Below are positions 35,546 through 45,220 of a stretch of 64,000 bases of DNA, piece after piece. This DNA is from Pseudomonas atagonensis (GTDB lineage Bacteria > Pseudomonadota > Gammaproteobacteria > Pseudomonadales > Pseudomonadaceae): the NCBI RefSeq assembly GCF_011369485.1, contig NZ_VXCA01000044.1, positions 1 to 64,000 of the forward strand, written 5' to 3'. The position numbers were made by a program, and so were the translations under genes. How positions within the stretch are numbered: position 1 is the first letter of the stretch; each line of letters starts with the position of its first letter. The notes beneath the pieces were generated by a model. The model was not told the DNA's origin. It made no database searches and saw only the letters and a program-made list of their open reading frames with translations.

Positions 35546-35577
35546 TTGTGTTGAGGGGATAAATTCCCTCAGCACAA
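35546..35577. repeat. Short degenerate hairpin related to the 131-bp repeat ends
   Basis: TTGTGTTGAGGGGATAAATT pairs with the following CCCTCAGCACAA. It resembles the outer ends of the 131-bp family (GTGGCGAGGGGATTTATCCC) collapsed into one hairpin with no centre. It lies between the convergent GNAT and metR genes and could serve as a transcription end for both. Confidence 0.55.
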
Positions 35578-35614
35578 AATCTCTCTTCACTCTCCATCGT
35601 GTTTACGGTGCTGA

Positions 35615-36532
35615 TCAGCGCACCGCACTCACCCCATCCAGCGTCGAGAACGAGGTGTCCTTGGCCGTCAGCAGAAAATCGCGCATATAGGGCGCATCCA
35701 GCATGTCTGTGCGAACTGCGGCGTAGAGCGTTGCGAACAGGCCTTTTTCGCCCAGTCGCTTGGCCTTCACGTAACCGCGCGAGCTGTATTCATGCAGCGC
35801 CCAGTGCGGCATGCCGCAGACGCCACGGCCGCTGGCGACCAGTTGCATCATCATCACGGTCAGTTCGGAGGTGCGTACCTGCGCCGGTTCAATGTCGGCC
35901 GGTTCGAGGAAGCGGGTGAAGATGTCCAGACGATCGCGTTCCACCGGATACGTGATCAACGTTTCCGTCAGCAAGTCTTCGGGAACAATGTACGGCTTGT
36001 TCGCCAGCGCATGCTGATTGGCCACCGCGAGCATGGCTTCGTAGGTAAACAGCGGCACGTAGGTGATGCCGGCAATATCCAGCGGATCCGACGTCACCAC
36101 CAGATCCAGATCGCCACGGGCCAGCGCCGGCAACGGGGCAAACGAGAAGCCCGAGGCGAGGTCGAGTTCGACTTCCGGCCATGCATCGCGGAACTGGTCG
36201 ATGGTCGGCATCAGCCACTGGAAGCAACTGTGGCATTCGATCGCCATGTGCAAACGCCCGGCGGTGCCGCCGGCCAGACGACTGATGTCGCGCTCGGCGG
36301 CGCGCAGCAGCGGCAGGGTCGCGTCGGCCAGTTGCAGCAAGCGCAGACCGGCGCTGGTGAAACGCACCGGTTTGGTCTTGCGCACGAACAACGGCATGCC
36401 CATGCGTTCTTCCAGTTCCTTGAACTGGTGGGACAGCGCCGACTGCGTCAGGTGCAGTCTGTCGGCGGCATCCACCAGGCTGTCGGCTTCGCGCAAGGCG
36501 TGCAGGGTTTTCAGATGGCGGATCTCAAGCAC
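35615..36532 (-). CDS. metR: LysR family methionine regulator MetR
   Basis: This 305-residue regulator activates methionine genes with homocysteine as co-inducer. The N-terminal helix-turn-helix (LHALREADSLVDAADRLHLT, QSALSHQFKELEERMGMPLF) and a substrate-binding domain holding GRLHMAIECHSCFQWLMP fit MetR. The GTG at 36532 is taken as start: it gives LEIRHLKTL, aligned with E. coli MetR MIEVKHLKTL, and has GGAG six bases upstream. An ATG 12 bases earlier is the alternative. The gene is divergent from the hydrolase gene, with a MetR-box in the spacer. P. aeruginosa has the same metR-hydrolase pair as I recall. Confidence 0.9.
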   Translation of the reverse strand: MLEIRHLKTLHALREADSLVDAADRLHLTQSALSHQFKELEERMGMPLFVRKTKPVRFTSAGLRLLQLADATLPLLRAAERDISRLAGGTAGRLHMAIECHSCFQWLMPTIDQFRDAWPEVELDLASGFSFAPLPALARGDLDLVVTSDPLDIAGITYVPLFTYEAMLAVANQHALANKPYIVPEDLLTETLITYPVERDRLDIFTRFLEPADIEPAQVRTSELTVMMMQLVASGRGVCGMPHWALHEYSSRGYVKAKRLGEKGLFATLYAAVRTDMLDAPYMRDFLLTAKDTSFSTLDGVSAVR

Positions 36533-36680
36533 CAGTGGCTCCATGAATGAAATTTGCTGATTCAGCGATGGTGGTGAGTTTGTCTCATGTTGGCGAGGCT
36601 GTCGACCATGGCCTTTCGCACGTGTGCAATGACCGCTCGGCACTCTTCATCAAACTGTCACGCAACTGTGGCAGCGCGCT

Positions 36681-36693
36681 TGAACAAAGTTCA
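36681..36693. promoter_or_regulatory. MetR-box candidate
   Basis: TGAACAAAGTTCA is a perfect inverted repeat that fits TGAANNNNNTTCA, the MetR-binding consensus known from enterobacteria. It lies in the metR/hydrolase spacer, 43 bases upstream of the hydrolase start and about 150 bases upstream of the metR start. It could serve the hydrolase gene, metR itself, or both. Confidence 0.6.
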
Positions 36694-36736
36694 TCAGACT
36701 CGCGCTCTACTGGGGTTCTGCGTTTCGGTGTTTTTC

Positions 36737-37771
36737 ATGCTCAAAGGATTTTTTTCAGTCGCGGCCGTTCTGGCCGCGCTTTTATTCGGTTTGCCGGCCT
36801 CTGCGGCATCGCGCTGCGACATCAATGTCCCGACTGAGCGGGTTGACCTGGCTCAGGTGAGCCTGGCGTATCAGAGCATCGGCCGCGCCTCGGATCCGGC
36901 GTTGTTGCTGGTCATGGGGCTGGGCGGGCAACTGATTCACTGGCCGGATGAAGTGGTGGTTGCCCTGTGTCAGCAGGGCTTTCGGGTCATTCGTTACGAC
37001 AACCGCGACGTCGGTCTGTCGACCTGGCGTCAGGCGCCGGCCGACGCCAATCTGACCTTTGAAGTGCTGCGCTACAAACTCGGCCTGCCGGTGGCGGCGC
37101 CGTACAGCCTGACCGATATGGCCGATGATGCGCTGGGTCTGATGGACGCGCTGCACGTGGAGCAGTTCCATGTGCTGGGCGCGAGCATGGGCGGGATGAT
37201 TGCTCAGCATCTGGCCGCCATGGCGCCGCAACGGGTCGAGAGCCTGACACTGATCATGACCAGTTCCGGGGCCGAAGGCCTGCCGGCGCCGAGTGCGGCG
37301 CTGGTGCAATTGCTGGCGCGTCGCGGCGCACCGAATCGCGAGGTGGCGCTGGAGCAGCAGGCGGACTTGCTCGCCGCGCTCGGCAGTCCCGCCGTCACTG
37401 ATGATCGTCAGGCCTTGCTGCACCAGGCCGCGATTGCCTACGATCGCGCGTTCAATCCTGAAGGCGTGAAGCGTCAGATCATGGCGATTCTTGCCGAGCC
37501 CAGTCGGGTCGCCTTGCTCAATCAGTTGCGGGTACCGACGCTGGTAGTGCATGGCACGGCGGATCCGCTGCTGCCGGTGATGCACGGCGTGCATCTGGCG
37601 GCGCACATTCAGGGCAGCCAGCTGAAGTTGATTCCGGGGCTGGCCCACCGTTTTCAGGAGGCGTTCAAGGCGCCGTTGCTGGCGGCGGTGTTGCCGTACC
37701 TGCAGGCGCATCGCGAGGACACTTCGCACTGGGCGCAGATTGATCCGGTGGTGGAGCACAATCTGCTGTGA
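36737..37771 (+). CDS. Secreted alpha/beta hydrolase
   Basis: The 344-residue hydrolase has a signal peptide of about 23 residues (LLFGLPASA|ASRCD), so it acts in the periplasm or outside. The oxyanion region is LVMGLGGQLIHWPDE, the nucleophile elbow G-A-S-M-G places Ser150, the acid is in HGTADPLLPV and the His in GLAHRFQEAF. The closest general look is the esterase or haloperoxidase-like group, and the substrate is unknown. The frame opens at 36587, but the ATG at 36737 begins the signal peptide. The MetR-box upstream suggests a link to methionine or sulfur metabolism. Confidence 0.87.
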   Translation: MLKGFFSVAAVLAALLFGLPASAASRCDINVPTERVDLAQVSLAYQSIGRASDPALLLVMGLGGQLIHWPDEVVVALCQQGFRVIRYDNRDVGLSTWRQAPADANLTFEVLRYKLGLPVAAPYSLTDMADDALGLMDALHVEQFHVLGASMGGMIAQHLAAMAPQRVESLTLIMTSSGAEGLPAPSAALVQLLARRGAPNREVALEQQADLLAALGSPAVTDDRQALLHQAAIAYDRAFNPEGVKRQIMAILAEPSRVALLNQLRVPTLVVHGTADPLLPVMHGVHLAAHIQGSQLKLIPGLAHRFQEAFKAPLLAAVLPYLQAHREDTSHWAQIDPVVEHNLL

Positions 37772-37905
37772 TCGCGGCCCGTAATGTGCCGTAACAGGCT
37801 GGCGGCATGCGATACATATGTACCACCTTCGACGGGTTGGCTCTGGCTCTAATGGCGGCACCGGGTGATGAGGATTCGCCTCGCCCCAGCACCGAGCCAG
37901 GCTTC

Positions 37906-40900
37906 ATGACTGAACACACGCTACCTTCTGCACCAGCCCCTGCCGCGACATCCGACAGCCAATTTGCCCTGCTCGAAGACAGTCATCCGCTCGACGAGAA
38001 TCTGCTGTTCAATGCCGTGGAGCGCTGGGGTGGTTGTCGTGAGCGATTCCTTGAGTTGATTGCCGATGCACCGTTTGTCCGGGCGTCGATTCATCGAATG
38101 GTATTGCAGGAGCTGCAACTGGAGAGCAACCAGGTCGTGCTGGGGTTCAACGCCACCGAAGAGCGCGCGCAGTCCTTTATCACTCTGGCCAATGCCTGTG
38201 CCTTCCTGCAGCAATCGCCGGATCTGCACGGCGCCGGCAATCAGCCTGACACCCTCGTCGGGCTGAACCCGACACAACGGCTGATCTACCCGTCGCCAGA
38301 ACCCTTGCTCAAAGCCCTCAAGGGTCTTGATCTGCACACATTTCTCGGTGAGCGCTGGAAGGTTTTCTGGGAAGCCAGAGCCCTTGGCACGCCCGAGTCT
38401 CGCCGCGATCTGGCGCACCGTTTGTGCCGTCAACATCTGGAAGCTGCGGCTCAAATAGCGTTGGCCCGGGGTACCTGCACGGGGCAGGCGCTGCAGCCGG
38501 CACTGGCGGTCATCAATTCGAGTTCCGGGGTGATCCGCTTTGAGGAGCAGGCTGTCAACGCCTGGCAATTGTTTTTGACCGATGCGCAGGGCCGCAAGAC
38601 GTCCTTGCCCGGCGCGTTCGTGATGGCCCTCGAAACGGAGGAACCGGTCAGCCAGTTGCTGTATGTGCCGGGTCACCCGGTGGCACTGAAGTCGTTCGCA
38701 CAGCGCAGCGCGATGGAACAATGGTTGCTCGAGCAGCCACAGCTTTTTTCCGCTGACGTGCTGATCGATGATCGGTGCTCTCTGGGTTACATCGCCATCG
38801 AGCGTCCCGTCGAATCGGCCATCGAACAATGGACAGGTCTGGTCGTGGACGTGCAGATGCGCAGCCTTCGTCCCGGCAAAAACGCGAGCATGGTCACTGA
38901 CGGCAGTACGGCGCTGACCCTGGCCGATCAACAGGATCGGTTGCGTCAGACTGGCGCTTTGTTTGCAGCACCGCCCGCCGTCGCAGAGTCACCCGTGGAC
39001 GAGGCAGACGTTCCGGTGTTCGGTTTACTCAATGCCGATATTCCCCTGAGCGTCCGCCGACGGGCCGTGGAGCGGCAGCATGAGTTTCTTGAAAACTTTG
39101 TGGGCAACTGGTTTGACGGTCAGCAGGATGACGAACGTTACCGGCAACTGAAAACCGCGATGCAGTCGCTGACAACTTGCGAACAAAGTGCCCATGCCGC
39201 CGCCGCTGCATTGCTCACCAAAAAAACGCCGTTGCAGATGCTGGAGCTGCGCCAGCTCCCTAACACGCACTACGACGATCTCTACAAGGCGCGCCGTGAT
39301 GGTTTACGCGCCGAAGCCAGCCTGCAGAAGTGGCTCGGCAACATCAGTGCCGATGAGCACCGCTTGCTTGAGGCGGTTCTCGATCACCCGATGGCTGCCA
39401 ACCGTACCTTGGCGGTATCTGTCATGAGCCTGACCTTGTCGGCCACGGTGGTGGGTGAAAACGTCGTCCCGACGCATAGCATTGACGGCGCAGTGCTCAT
39501 TACAGCACCGGACATGTGGGATGAAACGCAACCGCGACCTGGCGTTTTGCTCTATTGCCCTGGAGGCCACGGTGGCCTGCAACGCTTTGCCTCGGTGGCG
39601 GAGCTGGAACACCGGGTGTTCAAAGTCTTGCCGGGCAACAGCGGGCTGACCCTGCATCTGTCGCCCCTGCAGGGTGACCCTTTCGAGTTCGGTTTGCAGA
39701 ATCAGCTGCACCGCTGCGAGCAGACGGCGGCGGGGCTGATCACGCAGCACCGGGGTCTGGCGCCGGCGCTGCTCGGCACCGAGCTGGAAAAGCTGCAAAT
39801 CGAAACCCGCGAAGCCTTGCGTGTACCGGTGAACGAGGCGCGCGAGCAGGCTTACGACCAGCTCATCGAGCAACATCGTAGCGGTGTGCTGGTCGGGCAA
39901 GTGCCAACGTGGTTGAGCCGGTTGTCGAAGCTCCATCGCGAGCGATTCAAAACCGCCATCACCGCATACATTCAGGCGATGAAACGTGCTCATCAGTTGC
40001 TCGAGCGAGAACTGCCGCACCGTGATGAATTCAGCAGCAAAAAAGCCGAAGCGCATATCCGTGAGGATCTCGCCCTCAAACAGCCATTTACGATCACCCT
40101 CGATCTGCCGGATTCGACACGGTGGGGACGGACACTGACGGAAGGCGCCGCACCGGGCACGCCGCAAAAGGGCGTTCTGATCCCTAGCGAGAGCCGCAGA
40201 AAAATACCGTTGATTGATCTTCTACAGACCAACATCGACGACCCGATGTGGTGGCGCATGCTCTGCGGCAAGATCGAGTTCACCAGCGATTCGCCCGCCG
40301 AGCGCGAGACGCTGACCGCCAGGGTGACGATGCGTTATCTGCTGGATCTCGCCGAATCAATGAACCTTGCGCAAAAGTACGACGATCTGATCGTCAGCAC
40401 ATTCGTGGGCAGCGGAAATGCATCGGTATTCAGTAACGAGCATCGCCGTGAGTGCCTGATCGAACCCTGGCGTCAGATGCTCAAATTGCAGGGCGATGCG
40501 GCGCTACATCAACAACATATCGATGAAGCTGGCTGGGTTGTGTTGAACAAGGCGATCGATGCCTGCACAGAAGCGATGTTTGCCGCCGATGGCAAACAAT
40601 TGGTGTTGCTGCCGGCGCGTCTGACCGTGGGTGGTGTCGACACCAATGACGGCCCCAGCACATTGTCCGGCGTGACGTTCATTCATGAGCAGACCAGCGG
40701 ACTGACGCTGCTCTATCTTCCTGAAAGCCCTGACGGCAGGTTTTTCCACCAGCGCGACAGCCTCGATACGGCACGCAAGAAACTGTTCGAGTTGTGCCTG
40801 CACGCTTCGATGGTGAATTACCTCGCTGGTCGCGCCGTTCAGGGCGATTTTGCCCGGCACGTGTTGCGCATCAATCAATCCTTGATCAAACACTTTGACG

Positions 40901-43521
40901 CTTTGATTGGCGTCGGAACAGCCTGGCCAGCGACGACTTCGCTGGCTGCGCATCAACTCGATGCCCACATGGGGCGGTTGCTGGAGGCTCACCGTTCCAC
41001 ATCGCGCTCCAACACCGATTTGTATCAAGAGGCTTATGCGCTCAAGGGCGGCGCACTGTTCAATTATCTGAAAATGGCGTTGGGTATGGTGCCGTTTGTG
41101 GGCACGGCGATTGCCCTGTATGACGCCTGGGCCAGCGCCAATCTTGCGGTCGCCGCGTTTTTGCGTGGAGAAGTCGGTCATGGTCTGGCAGAGCTCGAAT
41201 CGGTTCTGCTGTCATTGATCGATGCGGCGATGGATATCGCCTCCGGTGTCAGCGTCAATGCTGCCGCTGCGCCGGCCGCCACCCGAAAACTGTCGCGCAC
41301 GCGTCAGTTGAAGGGGCTGGCCAGGAGCAGTGGTGCGTTGCATCGACCTTCTTTGCGCAAGGCTCGACACGTCGCAGACAGGTTTGAGGGGTATGAGTAC
41401 GAAAAGGATATTTCTCTGGTCGGTCTGCAGCCGGTATCCGAAGGCCTGTACCGCAATGTCTATCGCCACGCTGAGGGTGACTTCATCATCCGGCAGGGGC
41501 GCATCTACCGCGTGACGTTGAAAGACCGGACGTTGCGTTTGTACGGAACACGCCTGAAGAGTTATCAGCAACCGATTGCGGTGGACGAAGCCGGGCATTG
41601 GGACACGCATTTTGCGGTATACGGCACCCTGTTCAGTGAAGGACTGGACGCCGGCGGTAACGTGATCGGGGCGGTGGCCGATGGACTCGACCCGCTCTGG
41701 CCGCAGGCTTTACGGCAGTGGCTGCCACGCTGGTGGACGGATGCGGCGTACCGACGCCAACGCATGCTGAGTCAGACGGTCGATGCCCTGACCCGGCAAC
41801 TCGATAACCAGCACCGCGCTACCAATCGTACGTTGGCGCAGTACCACGCCAGTGCACAGCAAACTCGTCTTTCCGGGCAGGCTGTCGTGGATGCGGCGTG
41901 CGTCAACGACATTGAGCTGGCGGGCAGGCAGTTCGCGCAACTGGAGCAATTACGGCCACTGAGTACCGGAAACAAACGCGCACTGGTGCGATCGCTGCAG
42001 AGCCAAATGGCGTTGATCGTGGTCAATCGCCATGTGCACCGCATCGATCTGGCCAGAGAACGCTGCCTGGCCTTGATCGACGAGATTGGCACGATCACCG
42101 AGGCGCTGATTGAAATGCCGGTTGGCGAGGTTCAAGGACGGTTGCGCCAACTGCGAAAAGCCCGGGACGTGCGAATTCGCCTGGTTAAAAAACTGGATCA
42201 ACTGGACGCTGATGCCGAGCAGATCGGGCAGTGGCGCCAGCGAATTGTTGAAAGTGAGCACAAGCGTTTTGCTGCCGAAGATCTGGCTGGACTGGAAACC
42301 GGTTTTACCCCCGCCAAACGCGACTACATCAAGACCCTCAATTACCTGGCGTTGATCAGTAATTTTGACAATGTCGGCGACCCGTCCTGGTCGTATCTGC
42401 AGGAGGTCATGCGAAGGGCACGGGGTCTGGTGTATGACGCGCTTCATGCCCAGCAGAACCTTGCCAGCGTCATCGCCACCCGCAACCAGCGCAATCGGTT
42501 ACTGGAGGAATGCATCGAGGCGTACGAGCAGTTTCGTCGTGATATCAATGTCTGGAGCATCACTGACGCTCAGCACTTCTATCTGAATCAGATACCTGCG
42601 CTGGCGGAGCAACTCGACAAAATGACTGCGCATGCCCGGGCCGGGATCAAGCACGGCGTGGTGCAGGGCAAAGAGGCGAGCAGCAGCGGCATGCGGGTGT
42701 TTGAAACCGACGGCAACCGATTGATGATCGGTGTCGAAAGCATTGATCCGGTGAGTCGTCAGACCCGCTTCACCACGTTCGGAGAGAGTCGGGCAGAAAA
42801 CTGGTTACCCAAGTCTGATGGCCGTTATCAGCGTCAGTCTGCACCGGCGATCTTGCAGCCCGCTCCGGCGGACAATCTGAATCATCTGGTGGCTGAGGCG
42901 CGAATCAGGCTCGCTGGCCAGGATGACTATGTGGCGAAGGTCAGGGGCTACGCTGATCAGGACATGTTGCCCGCCAGTCTGGAAGACATGTTGGCCCGAG
43001 AGGCGGCGGCGCTGACGCAACGCGCCCAGCGAATCACGCAGCTCTCGCCCAACCATGCTGTCGCTGCACAGTTGACGGATCAGGCGCACCTGCTCAGGAA
43101 AACGGGGCGCAGCCTGCGTATCACGCAAACGCTGAAAAGCAAAACGCCGACGGCGGGGCATCTGGACTATCTGATGGAGGCCGCGACACCGGACCAGGCA
43201 TTTGTCGACATTCAAAAGGTCGGCGGGTTGCGGGAACTGAGCCGGAAGAAGGGCGGGAAGCGCGATTTCCTGCAGGAATATCTGGTTCGCGACCTGACGC
43301 AAAATCCGCCCGCGCCGCTGTGGTACGCGCACTTTCACTACGAGTCGGATACACCGCCATTCAATGAGTTTGTAAAAGCTCATCTGAAGCTGCCGGAGCA
43401 GCGCAACCTCGGCCTGAAGTGGCAGCAATGGCAAGCGGAAAGCGGCGTGCCGGTCGATTCGATCTGGCGGGGAGACATCAATACTGCGTTGGCCGGCAAG
43501 CATTTCCAGAGGCTGGATTAA
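37906..43521 (+). CDS. Giant dermonecrotic-toxin-like protein, DUF6543 type
   Basis: This 1871-residue protein has no signal peptide and no recognised catalytic motif. A module of the form LLYxP with a downstream F-x-S-like phrase and helix occurs three times: LLYVPGHPVALKSFAQ (residue 251), LLYCPGGHGGLQRFAS (548) and LLYLPESPDGRFFHQ (935). The same type of phrase is seen once in the NEL protein at about 295, and is typical of DUF6543 toxin-like proteins. A hydrophobic stretch at about 1050-1087 (ALGMVPFVGTAIALYDAWAS) could insert into a membrane. The C-terminal 700 residues are mainly polar helices. The start at 37906 is preferred over 37807 because of the AGG upstream and a normal N-terminus. 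It ends 20 bases from convergent glpM. Confidence 0.78.
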   Translation: MTEHTLPSAPAPAATSDSQFALLEDSHPLDENLLFNAVERWGGCRERFLELIADAPFVRASIHRMVLQELQLESNQVVLGFNATEERAQSFITLANACAFLQQSPDLHGAGNQPDTLVGLNPTQRLIYPSPEPLLKALKGLDLHTFLGERWKVFWEARALGTPESRRDLAHRLCRQHLEAAAQIALARGTCTGQALQPALAVINSSSGVIRFEEQAVNAWQLFLTDAQGRKTSLPGAFVMALETEEPVSQLLYVPGHPVALKSFAQRSAMEQWLLEQPQLFSADVLIDDRCSLGYIAIERPVESAIEQWTGLVVDVQMRSLRPGKNASMVTDGSTALTLADQQDRLRQTGALFAAPPAVAESPVDEADVPVFGLLNADIPLSVRRRAVERQHEFLENFVGNWFDGQQDDERYRQLKTAMQSLTTCEQSAHAAAAALLTKKTPLQMLELRQLPNTHYDDLYKARRDGLRAEASLQKWLGNISADEHRLLEAVLDHPMAANRTLAVSVMSLTLSATVVGENVVPTHSIDGAVLITAPDMWDETQPRPGVLLYCPGGHGGLQRFASVAELEHRVFKVLPGNSGLTLHLSPLQGDPFEFGLQNQLHRCEQTAAGLITQHRGLAPALLGTELEKLQIETREALRVPVNEAREQAYDQLIEQHRSGVLVGQVPTWLSRLSKLHRERFKTAITAYIQAMKRAHQLLERELPHRDEFSSKKAEAHIREDLALKQPFTITLDLPDSTRWGRTLTEGAAPGTPQKGVLIPSESRRKIPLIDLLQTNIDDPMWWRMLCGKIEFTSDSPAERETLTARVTMRYLLDLAESMNLAQKYDDLIVSTFVGSGNASVFSNEHRRECLIEPWRQMLKLQGDAALHQQHIDEAGWVVLNKAIDACTEAMFAADGKQLVLLPARLTVGGVDTNDGPSTLSGVTFIHEQTSGLTLLYLPESPDGRFFHQRDSLDTARKKLFELCLHASMVNYLAGRAVQGDFARHVLRINQSLIKHFDALIGVGTAWPATTSLAAHQLDAHMGRLLEAHRSTSRSNTDLYQEAYALKGGALFNYLKMALGMVPFVGTAIALYDAWASANLAVAAFLRGEVGHGLAELESVLLSLIDAAMDIASGVSVNAAAAPAATRKLSRTRQLKGLARSSGALHRPSLRKARHVADRFEGYEYEKDISLVGLQPVSEGLYRNVYRHAEGDFIIRQGRIYRVTLKDRTLRLYGTRLKSYQQPIAVDEAGHWDTHFAVYGTLFSEGLDAGGNVIGAVADGLDPLWPQALRQWLPRWWTDAAYRRQRMLSQTVDALTRQLDNQHRATNRTLAQYHASAQQTRLSGQAVVDAACVNDIELAGRQFAQLEQLRPLSTGNKRALVRSLQSQMALIVVNRHVHRIDLARERCLALIDEIGTITEALIEMPVGEVQGRLRQLRKARDVRIRLVKKLDQLDADAEQIGQWRQRIVESEHKRFAAEDLAGLETGFTPAKRDYIKTLNYLALISNFDNVGDPSWSYLQEVMRRARGLVYDALHAQQNLASVIATRNQRNRLLEECIEAYEQFRRDINVWSITDAQHFYLNQIPALAEQLDKMTAHARAGIKHGVVQGKEASSSGMRVFETDGNRLMIGVESIDPVSRQTRFTTFGESRAENWLPKSDGRYQRQSAPAILQPAPADNLNHLVAEARIRLAGQDDYVAKVRGYADQDMLPASLEDMLAREAAALTQRAQRITQLSPNHAVAAQLTDQAHLLRKTGRSLRITQTLKSKTPTAGHLDYLMEAATPDQAFVDIQKVGGLRELSRKKGGKRDFLQEYLVRDLTQNPPAPLWYAHFHYESDTPPFNEFVKAHLKLPEQRNLGLKWQQWQAESGVPVDSIWRGDINTALAGKHFQRLD

Positions 43522-43541
43522 ATCCAATTCTGCACGCCGAA

Positions 43542-43880
43542 TCAGGCGTGCAGGCGAACCCAGACGCTGACCAGCACCGTCGCGGCGATTAACCAGGCCA
43601 CAGCCGCGACGGCCAAGGAAGCTTCCAGACGCATCCGGTCAACCATCACGTACAAGGTCGCCAGATAAACGAAGTACGGAATGATCGACCACATGCCGAA
43701 CACGATGGTGGTCTTCAGATCGTCCAGCGAGCGGCTTTTGCCGACGATGTAATGGGCGATCAGGGCGAAGGTCGGGAACAGCGGCACGAGGCCGGCGATG
43801 TAATAGTTTTTGGTCTTCGACAGCGCGGCGAGGATCACCACCACGGCTGCACCCAATAACGCTTTGAAGATCAGATCCAC
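43542..43880 (-). CDS. glpM: GlpM family membrane protein
   Basis: The 112-residue membrane protein has four hydrophobic helices: FKALLGAAVVVILAALS, YYIAGLVPLFPTFALIAHYIVG, IPYFVYLATLYVMV and LAVAAVAWLIAATVLVSVWV. It matches GlpM, first linked to alginate and glycerol metabolism in P. aeruginosa, where the gene lies next to glpD. Its exact role is not established. Here it lies 11 bases after aauR on the same strand, and glpD is 7 kb away behind the aat-aau block. It probably ends the aauSR transcript. Confidence 0.87.
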   Translation of the reverse strand: MDLIFKALLGAAVVVILAALSKTKNYYIAGLVPLFPTFALIAHYIVGKSRSLDDLKTTIVFGMWSIIPYFVYLATLYVMVDRMRLEASLAVAAVAWLIAATVLVSVWVRLHA

Positions 43881-43891
43881 GTCGTTCTCGC

Positions 43892-45216
<1,325 letters not shown>

Positions 45217-45220
<4 letters not shown>

